Shown: positions 52,863-61,781 of the stretch, piece after piece | Layout of the letters: each line of letters opens with the position of its first letter | Numbering within the stretch: the first letter of the stretch is position 1 | NCBI RefSeq assembly: GCF_014645735.1 | Contig: NZ_BMMH01000010.1 | Location: 214,846-278,845 of the forward strand | DNA length: 64,000 nt | Direction: 5' to 3' | Source: Nocardia jinanensis | GTDB taxonomy: Bacteria > Actinomycetota > Actinomycetes > Mycobacteriales > Mycobacteriaceae | Position numbers and translations under genes: made by a program | The notes under the pieces: generated by a model | The model's database searches: none | What the model saw: only the letters and a program-made list of their open reading frames with translations | Told to the model about the DNA's origin: nothing

Positions 52863-53064
52863 GGATAGTCGCCTGTCCTCGCCGCCCCGAGCACCGCGCA
52901 CTGCCGGTGCTCATCCGTCGCGGTCACCTTAATCGGCGCAGGTCGATCCAGTCCATCGGTTCGAGTTATCCTGGCCCGTTCACCTCCCGGTGTTAACAGG
53001 ATTCGTGCCTGCCACCTATCTCGTACAGTGGCATCCATACGCACCGACAAGCGAAGGGTCTGAC

Positions 53065-54426
53065 TTGTCCGCAACACTCGCCAAGGGCCAGAACGGTCCA
53101 CTGACCACGAACGACGTGGTGGTCTCCATCCAGTTGGCGGCTCCGGCCGATCTGTCCGCCTTATTGGTCACCGAGCAGGGCAAAGTTCGGTCCGACGCGG
53201 ATTTCGTCTTCTACAACCAGCCCAGCGGCCCGGGCGTGAACCTGCGTCCCGGCCCGGCCGGGCAGCCCGCCTCCCTGGCGGTGAACCTCGGCGCCGTCCC
53301 CGCCGATATCGCGCAGGTGCGCGCGGTCATCACGCTCGATGACCCGAACACGAATTTCGGGCAGTTCGCGCCCCCGGTCGCCTATGTATCGGATCAGTCC
53401 GGCACGCAGCTGTTCGAGTACCGGGTCGATGGACTCGCCACCGAGTCCATCGTGATCGCGCTCGAACTGTACCGGCGCCAGGACACGTGGAAGGTGCGGG
53501 CGGTCGGGCAGGGTTACGCGGGTGGTTTCGCCGCGTTGGTCACCGACCACGGTGTCACGGTGGACGATTCCCCGGCCGAGACACAGGCCGCGGCCCCGGC
53601 TGCCGCGCCGGCACCTCCCCCTCCGCCGCAGCCCGTGCAGCAGACCGCGCCGGTGCCGCCGCCCACCCAGCAGGCCTACCCCGCCCAGCAGCCGCCGCCG
53701 CCCTACCCGCCGCAAGGTGGGGGCTATCCGCCCCAAGGTGGGGGTTATCCGCCGCAGGGCGGGGGTTATCCGCCGCCCCCGGGCCCCGGTTACCCGCAGC
53801 AGGCACCCACCCAGCAGCACCCCGCCGAGATCAGTCTGAGCAAGACCGGCCCGGTGAGCCTGCAGAAGGGTCAGCGGGTCAGCCTCCGCAAAGAGGACGG
53901 TGCGGCGCTCACCTTCGTCAAGATGGGGCTGGGCTGGGACCCGGTGCAGCAGCGTGGCATGTTCGGCAGTCGCACCGTGGATATCGATCTCGACGCCTCG
54001 GTGGTCATGTTCGCCGATATGAACCCGGTCGATGTCGCCTACTACGGGCAGCTGACCTCCAAGGACGGATCGGTACGGCACCAGGGCGACAATCTGACCG
54101 GTGAGGGCGCCGGCGACGACGAGGTGATCCTGGTCGACCTGACGCGGCTGCCGGCGCACGTCAACAACCTGATCTTCGTCGTGACCTCCTATAAAGGCCA
54201 TACCTTCGGCCAGGTGCAGAACGCGTTCTGCCGGTTGATCGATGGCGCCAGCAACGCCGAACTCGCCCGGTACTCGCTCACCGGCGGTACCCCCACCACC
54301 GCGATGGCCATGGCGAAACTGTTCCGGGTCGGTGGCGACTGGAAGATGCAGGCGATCGGCGAAGGTCTCAACGCCAAACATCCCGGTGAGGCGATCCCGC
54401 AATTGGGCCGGTTCCTGGCGGTATGA
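53065..54426 (+). CDS. double-TerD-domain protein with Pro/Gly-rich linker
   Basis: The 453-aa protein has an N-terminal TerD-like half (SATLAKGQNGPLTTNDVVVSIQL...ELYRRQDTWKVRAVGQGYAGG), a proline-rich linker (about residues 172-255) with three YPPQGGG repeats that are also tandem 21-bp DNA repeats at about 53708-53778, and a C-terminal TerD (AEISLSKTGPVSLQKGQRVSLRK...HQGDNLTGEGAGDDEVILVDL). TTG start at 53065 has GAAGGG upstream and matches typical TerD N-termini. The next gene follows after 19 bp. Confidence 0.85.
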   Translation: MSATLAKGQNGPLTTNDVVVSIQLAAPADLSALLVTEQGKVRSDADFVFYNQPSGPGVNLRPGPAGQPASLAVNLGAVPADIAQVRAVITLDDPNTNFGQFAPPVAYVSDQSGTQLFEYRVDGLATESIVIALELYRRQDTWKVRAVGQGYAGGFAALVTDHGVTVDDSPAETQAAAPAAAPAPPPPPQPVQQTAPVPPPTQQAYPAQQPPPPYPPQGGGYPPQGGGYPPQGGGYPPPPGPGYPQQAPTQQHPAEISLSKTGPVSLQKGQRVSLRKEDGAALTFVKMGLGWDPVQQRGMFGSRTVDIDLDASVVMFADMNPVDVAYYGQLTSKDGSVRHQGDNLTGEGAGDDEVILVDLTRLPAHVNNLIFVVTSYKGHTFGQVQNAFCRLIDGASNAELARYSLTGGTPTTAMAMAKLFRVGGDWKMQAIGEGLNAKHPGEAIPQLGRFLAV

Positions 54427-54445
54427 ACGGCGTCGGGGGCAGGAT

Positions 54446-56020
54446 ATGAAGCAATTGCAAGCGGGGCAGAACATACCGCTGGGCGGTGGGAGCACCCGAT
54501 TCCAGGTGAACGCGGCAGTGCCGCTGACGGTTTCGGCGCTGGTGGTAGGCGCGGACCTGCGCGTCGGCTCGGCCGCCGATGTGCTGGTGTCCGAACGTCC
54601 GGCGGGACCCGGGGTCCGGGTCGAGGCGGCCACGGCCGTCGTCGTCACGCCGGGCGAAGTGCGTGCGGATGCCCAGGCGGTGCTTCTGGTGGCCGCCGCG
54701 CACAGCGGGATCGGCGTGGTCACCGCGACGCTGTCGGAGAACGACACTCCGGCAGCCGAGTTCGTGATCGCCCCACAGGCCGGGGAAACGGCACTGATCT
54801 GCTACGAACTGTATCGGCGTGGTACGGGCTGGAAACTGCGCGCGGTGGGTCAGGGCTACGCGGGTGGTATCGCGGAACTGTTGCGGGTACACGGCGCCGA
54901 CGGTTACGTCACCGCCGTGCCGACAGCGGCCACCGCTGCCGCGCCCACCGTGCTCGACGCGACGGTCGTATCTCCCGCCGCGGTCCCCGTACCCGGGGGT
55001 GGGCAGGCCGAGATCCCGGCCTTGGAAGTGGGGCACGGGCTGGAACGGTTGTGGATGATCTTCGAGGACGCCGCGCGTTCGGCCGCGGCCCTGGAATCGG
55101 CGCGCGGCTACGCGGCCGAGCGGCTCGACCAGGAACTCTCGGCCGCGGTCTCCGACCCCGCCACCCGGAACACGCCCGCCGCCGATATCGCCCGGGCAGC
55201 CGCCCAGCGGCGCCACGACGAGCTCACGAGTACCGCCGAGAACGATCACCGACGCGACAGCGATCAGTTGCAGCGCGAATTACAGGAGGCGGACGCGGCG
55301 CTTCCCGCAGCGCTGGCCTCGTGGAATTCACCCGCCTGGGACCGCCCGGCCGCCCCGGCCGACGGTATCCGGCTCGGCGAGCTCTACGCGCTCGACCGGG
55401 GCGTGCTGCGGGTTCCGTACTGTGTCCCGGTTCCGTTGAACCGCCCGCTGTGGGTCGATACCGAATCCTCCGCCGCGGTCGCGCCGGTAATAGGTGCTCT
55501 GCTGGCCCGGCTGCTGCGGGCCGCCCCGGGGCGGCGGACCCTGGTCGACATCATCGATCTCACCGGCGGGTTCGCCGGCTTCACCGGCATGCTCGCGCCC
55601 GTGCTGGCAGGTCCGCCGATCACCGACCACTCCGATATCTCCCCGCGACTGCAGCAACTGGTGGACGCCGCCGAACTGGCGGAGATGGCCTACAACTCCG
55701 GGCAGGCGACCGCGCCGGCCGAGCACCGCGTCCTGCTCGCCGCGGATTTCCCGCACGGCTACCAGGCCGCCGACGCGCAGCGGCTGGTCGCCTTGCTGGC
55801 GCGCGGAGACCTGATCGGACTGTCGACCGTGATAGTCGGCAGCAACGAATCCGAGTCGGGCGACAGTGCTGTGGCCGCCCTCTCGCGCGCTTGCCGTCAT
55901 CTGCCGACGGTCACCGGAACACCGCTGTTCGATCCGTGGACCGGTAACGCCTGGCAGCTGGACCTGGATCTGCTACCGCAGGAACCCGAACAGCGCGCGC
56001 GTATCCTCCGGGCCGGCTGA
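54446..56020 (+). CDS. TerD-like N-domain fused to coiled coil and FtsK-like C-domain
   Basis: The 524-aa protein has an N-terminal TerD-like domain (residues 1-155, ICYELYRRGTGWKLRAVGQGYAGGIAELL), a coiled coil (about 205-285) and a C-terminal part resembling the FtsK/HerA-like module (VPYCVPVPLNRPLWVDTES...TLVDIIDLTGGFAGFTGM...VLLAADFPHGYQAADAQRLVALLARG). No Walker A is visible, so the ATPase domain is probably inactive or an adaptor. ATG at 54446; start judged from TerD alignment. Confidence 0.7.
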   Translation: MKQLQAGQNIPLGGGSTRFQVNAAVPLTVSALVVGADLRVGSAADVLVSERPAGPGVRVEAATAVVVTPGEVRADAQAVLLVAAAHSGIGVVTATLSENDTPAAEFVIAPQAGETALICYELYRRGTGWKLRAVGQGYAGGIAELLRVHGADGYVTAVPTAATAAAPTVLDATVVSPAAVPVPGGGQAEIPALEVGHGLERLWMIFEDAARSAAALESARGYAAERLDQELSAAVSDPATRNTPAADIARAAAQRRHDELTSTAENDHRRDSDQLQRELQEADAALPAALASWNSPAWDRPAAPADGIRLGELYALDRGVLRVPYCVPVPLNRPLWVDTESSAAVAPVIGALLARLLRAAPGRRTLVDIIDLTGGFAGFTGMLAPVLAGPPITDHSDISPRLQQLVDAAELAEMAYNSGQATAPAEHRVLLAADFPHGYQAADAQRLVALLARGDLIGLSTVIVGSNESESGDSAVAALSRACRHLPTVTGTPLFDPWTGNAWQLDLDLLPQEPEQRARILRAG

Positions 56021-56081
56021 GACCGGACCGTACGCGCCGTGCCCGGCGTCGAACCGATGCCCGGATAACGGAATCGGGGCC

Positions 56082-57923
56082 TCAGCTCGGCCGGGCGCCG
56101 CGGGTATGCGCCCGCGGCGCCCGCATCGAGGACGCCACAGTGGCGGGTACCCGCGGGCGGGTGCGTTCACCGGCCGCCGCGCCCGTCCAATGTGTGTCGC
56201 GGGAGATTCTGGGACGCAGCGCTTCCGGTAGCCACGGCAGCAATGGGTCCGGAGCGTTGTCGACGACCCCGCCGACCGGGTCGTCCAGATAATCCCGGCG
56301 CACCAGATCCTGTTCGGGCCGGTAGATCTGCCGGACGATCAGCGCACACAGTCCGATCACCGCGAGGTCGCGCAGCAATACCGTCGCGGTGAACCACTGC
56401 TCCGGCAGCCCTTTTCGGTCCACTCCGAGGTAGTAGAACATGCGCGGCACCCATACCAGCGCGTCTATCGTCATCCAGGCCAGCAGCACCCGCCGATGCG
56501 GCAGCGCCAGCACCGCGATAGGTACCAGCCACAGCGAGTACTGCGGGCTCCATACCTTGTTCGTCAGCAGGAACGCGGCGATCACCAGGAAGCACAGCTG
56601 GGCCAGCCGGGGTCGGCGCGGAGCGGTGAGGCCGATATAGGCGATACCCAGACAGGCCGCCACGAACAGCAGCAGCGAGATCAGGTTGAGGACGGTGGGC
56701 GGCTCCCCGTGTTGCAGTACACCGTCGAAACCGGACCAGTCGGTGAACGACATCACCACGTTGTAGAGCGAATCGGGATCGGCGTGCCGCGTGGTATTGA
56801 GCCGGAAGAACTCCCGCCAGCCCTCCGGGTACAGCGTTGCGATCGGCAGATTGACCAATGCCCAGGTGATCAGGGCGCCACCGGCGGTCAGGCCCGCCGC
56901 GCCCAGCGGGCGGGTCGCCAGCAGCCGGGTCCGTGCGGGGAGCTCCTCGAGCCAGATTCGCAACGCCGCGGCACTGTCGATATCGCGCAACCGTGTCGCC
57001 TGGTGCGCCCGCGGGGTGCGGTGCATCGGATCGGCGCGTAGACACAGCACCAGGATCGGGCCGAGTAGCAGCAGCGGATACAGTTTGGCCGCGCCGCCCA
57101 GGCCCAGTAGGACTCCGGCGAGCAGCGGTCGGCGCCGCGCCCACGCGAGCAGGCCCAGGGCGGCGAACGCGGTCGCCAGGAAATCGAAATTGGTGAAGGC
57201 GTGCACTATCACCAGAGGCGAGCACGCCACCAGCGCCGCATCCCAGACCCGGCGGCCGGACAGCAGCGCGGTCGCCCAGATGGTGACGAGCCAGGCCACC
57301 GCCAACCCCACTGCCACCACATTGAAGTACAGGACCACCTGCAGCGCACCCGGCAGCGGACTGGCGTCCCAGCTCTTGGCCACCAGCATGGAGACGTACT
57401 GGTACATGCCCGACAGCACCGGATATTCCATATGCCGGACCTCGGTATCGCCGCCGGGGGTCTCCTCCACCCAGGATTTCTTGTACGGGAACGCGCCCTC
57501 GTTGAGCCGTTCGGCACCGTAGAGCGGCACGGTGTCGGAGTAGCACATCGCCGTGTACTGGCGGCCGTTGTTCCAGTCGAGTGTGAGCAGTCCGCCCGAG
57601 GTGGTGGTCTGCTGGATACATCCGGCCTTCGCGAACCAGCCGAACGCCAGGAAGATCACCGTGAACGCCAGCAGCACCCGCATCGGCGTCCAGAACCGCG
57701 CGCGCCCGATCAGGGCGTGGTCGCCGACCGGACCGCCGACGGCCGTGCACAGCTGGGCGGCCATCGAATCGTTGCGGCTCGGTTTGTCGCGCGCGTCGGC
57801 CGAGCGCAGATCACGGGCGAGTGGAGCGGGCGAATCGTACCCGGCTGTGGCGGGCCGGCCGGTTCGCCCGTTTCCGGGACCCACACCGTCGTCCGGCCCA
57901 CCCACCAGTCGCTGCTCGCTCAC
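56082..57923 (-). CDS. GT87-family glycosyltransferase (Rv0051-like)
   Basis: The 613-aa multi-spanning protein has GT87 features (MCYSDTVPLYGAERLNEGAFPYKKSW, HMEYPVLSGMYQY, LLGLGGAAKLYPLLLLGP, TNKVWSPQYSLWLVPI). It lies just downstream of the PonA-type gene, the same neighbour relation as Rv0050-Rv0051 in M. tuberculosis. It is expected to use polyprenyl-phosphate mannose. GTG start at 57923; an extra ~55-residue polar N-terminus precedes the first helix. Confidence 0.82.
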   Translation of the reverse strand: MSEQRLVGGPDDGVGPGNGRTGRPATAGYDSPAPLARDLRSADARDKPSRNDSMAAQLCTAVGGPVGDHALIGRARFWTPMRVLLAFTVIFLAFGWFAKAGCIQQTTTSGGLLTLDWNNGRQYTAMCYSDTVPLYGAERLNEGAFPYKKSWVEETPGGDTEVRHMEYPVLSGMYQYVSMLVAKSWDASPLPGALQVVLYFNVVAVGLAVAWLVTIWATALLSGRRVWDAALVACSPLVIVHAFTNFDFLATAFAALGLLAWARRRPLLAGVLLGLGGAAKLYPLLLLGPILVLCLRADPMHRTPRAHQATRLRDIDSAAALRIWLEELPARTRLLATRPLGAAGLTAGGALITWALVNLPIATLYPEGWREFFRLNTTRHADPDSLYNVVMSFTDWSGFDGVLQHGEPPTVLNLISLLLFVAACLGIAYIGLTAPRRPRLAQLCFLVIAAFLLTNKVWSPQYSLWLVPIAVLALPHRRVLLAWMTIDALVWVPRMFYYLGVDRKGLPEQWFTATVLLRDLAVIGLCALIVRQIYRPEQDLVRRDYLDDPVGGVVDNAPDPLLPWLPEALRPRISRDTHWTGAAAGERTRPRVPATVASSMRAPRAHTRGARPS

Positions 57924-57944
57924 GGCACCCGACGTTACCTGTTA

Positions 57945-57979
57945 CCGGGGTCCCGGCCCGGATCGAGCCGGGACCCCGG
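57945..57979 (-). terminator. strong hairpin between ponA-like and GT87 genes
   Basis: Perfect 13-bp stem CCGGGGTCCCGGC / GCCGGGACCCCGG, 9-nt loop; follows the ponA-like stop on the minus strand and would reduce read-through into GT87. Confidence 0.7.
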
Positions 57980-57993
57980 ACAGTGTTGTGGGT

Positions 57994-60963
57994 TTATCCG
58001 CCGGGGCTCGGATGGCTGTCTTCCCCGCTGTCGCCGCCGTCACCACCGTCACCGGAGGTGTCGGTTCCGCCGCCGGCGCCGGGTGCCTGAGTGACCGTCG
58101 GAGCGGTACTGGTCTGTCCGGCGGTAGGTTGTCCGGGCATCGGGCCCTGCCCGTTGCCCTGCGGCTGATTCTGCGGTTGCTGCTGGCTGCGCGGGTTGGG
58201 CTGCACCCCCGGTACGGGGATAGTGATACCGGGCAGGATCTCCACCTGGCTGGGCTGGATCACCACCGGCGGCTCGAAGGTCGGCATCGTCGTCGACGGC
58301 GCCGTATAGGGGGCCGTCCACTTCGGCACACCGGCCTGGCCCTTGATCGGCGCCGGTTTGGGGAACTTCTCGACGGGGGTGCCCTCGAGAGCGCCGTCCA
58401 TCGTGCCCTTCCAGATATCCGACGCCAGGCCGGAACCGTAGATCATCGCGCCGCCGTAGTTGCGCAGCGGCGAGTTGTCGGTGGTACCCACCCAGACGGC
58501 GGTGGCCAGCGACGGTGTGTAGCCCACCATCCACACGTCCTTGTTCTCCCCGGTGTCACCCAGCTGTGCGGTACCGGTCTTGGCAGCCGAGGGACGGCCT
58601 CCGGCGAGCCCGTGATTGCGGGAGTACCCGGCGATGGGTTCCATGGCCGCCGTGACATTGTCGGCGACGGCCTCGGAGACCCGCCGCTCGCCGGCCACGT
58701 CGCCGCGATCGAGCAGCACCGTACCGTCGGCGGACACGACCTTGGTCACGAAATGCGGCTTGTGGTAAGTACCCGACGCCGCCAGCGTCGCGTAGGCCGA
58801 CGCCATATCCAGCGGCCGGGCCTGGTACTGGCCGAGCACGATCCCGTTGTTCGGGCCGACGCCGCCGGGTTCGGTCAGCGTGGCGCCGACTCCCGGGAGT
58901 TCCTCCGGAATCCCCAGTTTGTGTCCCATATCGGCGATCTTCTGCGGGCCGTTCTGCATTTCCAGCTGCATACGGTAGAAGCTGGTGTTCAACGAGCGCT
59001 TCAGGGCTTCAGCGATCGTGCAGACCCCGCACTGCTCACCCTCGACGTTGGTGATCTCGATACCGTTCACCGTGATCGGCGAGCTGTCGTACATCTGTGA
59101 CAGCGGGACGCCGTTCTCGAGGTTCTGTGCCAAGCCGATCACCTTGAACGAGGAACCGGTCTGCAGCGCGGCGTTCGCGAAGTCGTAGCCGTAGCCGTCC
59201 TCACCGCCGTAGTAGGCGCGCACCGCACCGGATTTCGGGTCGACCGAGGCCACCGCGGTCCGCAGCTTGTCCGGTTCGCCCTCCATGTTCTTGTGGACGG
59301 AGTCGAGCGCGGCCTTCTGCGCCTGCGCGTCGATGGTCGTGGTGATCTGCAGGCCGGAGGTGTTCATCTGCTGTTCGCTGATACCGGCCTCGGAGAGTTC
59401 GCGCAGCACTTGCGCTTTGATATGACCCTCCGGTCCGGTGGAATCGGTCTTCTGACCGGCCGTCGCCGACGGCACCACCGCGGGGTAGGCCAAACCCGCA
59501 CGTTCGGTCCGATCGAGATTGCCGCCGGCGACCATACCGTCGAGCACATAGTTCCAGCGGGTCTCGGCGCCGGTGGGATTGGATTCCGGGTCCAGCAGCG
59601 ACGGCAGCTGGATGGTCGCGGCGAGCACCGCGCCTTCGGCCGGACTCAACTCCTGCACCGGCTTGTTGAAGTAAGCCTTCGAGGCGGCATCGATACCGTA
59701 GGCGCCGCGCCCGAAGTAGATGGTGTTCAGGTAGGCGGTGAGGATCTCGTCCTTGCTCCACTGCCGGGCCATCTTCGCCGAGATCACCAGCTCGTTGAGC
59801 TTACGGGTGAGGCTGCGTTCGTCACCGACCAGCGCGTTCTTCACGTACTGCTGGGTGATCGTCGAACCACCACCGGCACTTTCGCGCCCGAGCACGTTGT
59901 CGCGGGCGGCACGGGCGAAACCGGAGATCGAGAAGCCGGGGTTGCTGTAGAAGTCCCGGTCCTCGGCGGCGATCACCGCGTTGCGCACATGTGGCGGGAT
60001 CTGGTCGATCGTCACATCGGTGCGGTTGCCCTGCGGCGGGACCACCCGCGTGATCTCGGTTTCCCCGTCGGCCGCGAGAATCGTTGCGACCTGGTTGGTT
60101 TTGAGATCGCCCGGTTCGGGCACCGACACGGTGGAATAGGCGACCAGGAACACCGTGCTGGGCACCACGATGGCGAGCGCGACCAGCACGTAGGCGGTCC
60201 GTCGCGCGATCTTCCACCAGTTCCTGCGTTTCTGCGCCGGTCCGCGGCCGTCGGAACCGCCGGGGCCGCCCGAACGGCCACCCGGCCGCCGCGGGGGCGG
60301 ACCGCCGGCGGCTCCGGAACGGGATGGCCGGCCGTCGGGGCCGGTAGCCCGGCGCTCACCGGTGTTCGGTCCGGGCCGGCCCGTCACCGGTCGCGGTCCG
60401 GTCGCGGGGCGTTCGCGGCGCGGGGTTTCGGTGGGCGCACCGGGTTGCGCCATTTTCGCGGTGCCCTGATCACCGCGCGGCGCTCCCGGCTCTCCGGGGT
60501 GGCCCATGCGCTGAGTGGGTTGGTTGGGCGGCTGACCCGGCGCGGGCCGGCCGGGCGGCGGGCCCGGACGCTGCGGCGGCTGCGGCCCTCGTGACGCTCC
60601 GGGCATCCCACCGGTCGCCGGGCCCGGACGGCGGCCGTCGGGCCCGGGGTGCGGGCCGGGGGCAGGTGGGCGTCCCGCACCGTTCGGTCCGGGACGCGGT
60701 CCGTTCGGCCCCGGTCGCGGTCCGTTCGCGGTGGGCCGCGGACCCGTCACCGGGCCCGGTCGTGGACCCCCCGGTCCGGGACGCGGTCCACCGGGGGCCG
60801 GTGGTCGCCCACCCGGCCCGGGTCGCGGTGCGTTCGCGCTCGGTGCGGGACCCCGATTGGGCACCCCCGGTCGCTGCTGCGGCTCTCGACCCGGAAGCGG
60901 TCCGCGCTGGGTGCGACCACCGCGCGGGTCATCGCCGGGTGGGGGCTCGTAGGGCGAAGTCAC
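57994..60963 (-). CDS. ponA1: bifunctional penicillin-binding protein (PonA1-like)
   Basis: The 989-aa class-A PBP. Residues 1-250 are a very Pro/Gly/Arg-rich cytoplasmic extension. There is one membrane helix (TAYVLVALAIVVPSTVFLVA). A GT51 glycosyltransferase domain (AAEDRDFYSNPG; GGSTITQQYVKNALVGDERS; LNTIYFGRGAYGIDAASKAYF) and a transpeptidase with SxxK TGSSFKVIGL, SxN RSLNTSF and KTGTAQLG follow. The C-terminal tail is Pro/Gln/Gly rich (about 890-989). GTG start at 60963 (GGAGA 8 bases upstream); TTG at 60969 is possible. Downstream of DUF5318 as in mycobacteria. Confidence 0.93.
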   Translation of the reverse strand: MTSPYEPPPGDDPRGGRTQRGPLPGREPQQRPGVPNRGPAPSANAPRPGPGGRPPAPGGPRPGPGGPRPGPVTGPRPTANGPRPGPNGPRPGPNGAGRPPAPGPHPGPDGRRPGPATGGMPGASRGPQPPQRPGPPPGRPAPGQPPNQPTQRMGHPGEPGAPRGDQGTAKMAQPGAPTETPRRERPATGPRPVTGRPGPNTGERRATGPDGRPSRSGAAGGPPPRRPGGRSGGPGGSDGRGPAQKRRNWWKIARRTAYVLVALAIVVPSTVFLVAYSTVSVPEPGDLKTNQVATILAADGETEITRVVPPQGNRTDVTIDQIPPHVRNAVIAAEDRDFYSNPGFSISGFARAARDNVLGRESAGGGSTITQQYVKNALVGDERSLTRKLNELVISAKMARQWSKDEILTAYLNTIYFGRGAYGIDAASKAYFNKPVQELSPAEGAVLAATIQLPSLLDPESNPTGAETRWNYVLDGMVAGGNLDRTERAGLAYPAVVPSATAGQKTDSTGPEGHIKAQVLRELSEAGISEQQMNTSGLQITTTIDAQAQKAALDSVHKNMEGEPDKLRTAVASVDPKSGAVRAYYGGEDGYGYDFANAALQTGSSFKVIGLAQNLENGVPLSQMYDSSPITVNGIEITNVEGEQCGVCTIAEALKRSLNTSFYRMQLEMQNGPQKIADMGHKLGIPEELPGVGATLTEPGGVGPNNGIVLGQYQARPLDMASAYATLAASGTYHKPHFVTKVVSADGTVLLDRGDVAGERRVSEAVADNVTAAMEPIAGYSRNHGLAGGRPSAAKTGTAQLGDTGENKDVWMVGYTPSLATAVWVGTTDNSPLRNYGGAMIYGSGLASDIWKGTMDGALEGTPVEKFPKPAPIKGQAGVPKWTAPYTAPSTTMPTFEPPVVIQPSQVEILPGITIPVPGVQPNPRSQQQPQNQPQGNGQGPMPGQPTAGQTSTAPTVTQAPGAGGGTDTSGDGGDGGDSGEDSHPSPGG

Positions 60964-61057
60964 TGACAAGGTCTCCAAAGCTCGTATCGGTCTGATGGGC
61001 TCGCTCCGCGGCGCCCCGGGGGGCTCGGCGCGCACACCATCGTCGGGCCGGGCGGTG

Positions 61058-61471
61058 TCATTCCGCGGCGGTGCGTCGGTTCGCCCGGGAACCGGAACGC
61101 CGGCCCTGCGGCGTCTTCCCGAGCACATAGGACTGCACCAGATGATTCCAGCTGCAAGTCCGGCACACCTCGACCACGTGAACCGAGAATTCCTCTCGGG
61201 TCTCGGCCAGGCGTACCAGCTCTTCCGGGCTGCGCGCGGAACCCGCGACCGGCCCCAGGCCGTCGCCGTAGACCCAGGATACGAGGGTGAGTTGTTCCTT
61301 CCGGCAGATAGGGCATGTGACCTCGCTCCCCCGGCCGTGAAATTTGGCCGCACGCAGCAGGTAGGGATTGGCGTCACATACCTCGGCGACATCGACACGG
61401 CCCGCATAGACGTCAGCCAGCAGCGACTTGCGCCGGAGCGCGTAGTCGACCACTTGCCGCTGAATTCGCAC
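61058..61471 (-). CDS. DUF5318 protein (Rv0049-like)
   Basis: The 137-aa protein has a zinc-ribbon-like pair (VTCPICRKEQ and VEVCRTCSWNH), which matches DUF5318, and the typical start MRIQRQVVDYALRRKSLLADVYAGRVDVAEVCDANPYLL. It always precedes ponA1 in mycobacteria (Rv0049-Rv0050), and does so here. Function unknown; a coupled regulatory or assembly role is conjecture. Confidence 0.88.
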   Translation of the reverse strand: MRIQRQVVDYALRRKSLLADVYAGRVDVAEVCDANPYLLRAAKFHGRGSEVTCPICRKEQLTLVSWVYGDGLGPVAGSARSPEELVRLAETREEFSVHVVEVCRTCSWNHLVQSYVLGKTPQGRRSGSRANRRTAAE

Positions 61472-61781
61472 GCTCCCAGAGTAGCGGTGTTGTATTTGCG
61501 CCGCCCGCGGCTGCGCCGGATCCGTTCATCCGGCGGCTGCCCGGGGCGGACGCGGCCGGACTCCCCGGGGTCCGAGGCATATTCGCACCACGCGGGATTT
61601 TCCGGCCTCCGCGGCACGCGGTTTCCTCGGTCGCGGCGCGGCGGGACATGTCGGCCTGCAGATCGGATACAACCATTTGGCGCACTTGGGCCATCAGGTC
61701 ACCGGTTTCCAGGCGGTCGCGGCCGCGTGAACAGCTGAAGGAAGCGGTATACGAGCACTGTCGGACCCGTACGATCCGAAG
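61472..61781. other. divergent intergenic region
   Basis: 310 bp between the DUF5318 and DUF1707 starts. It holds the TACGAT -10 element of the DUF1707 gene; no gene is seen. Confidence 0.4.
61770..61775 (+). promoter_or_regulatory. candidate -10 (TACGAT) of leaderless DUF1707 transcript
   Basis: TANNNT hexamer, six bases before the GTG at 61782. Confidence 0.45.

Noticed and set aside
53708..53778. CRISPR-like repeat array
   Set aside because: Repeats are in-frame YPPQGGG coding units without spacers.
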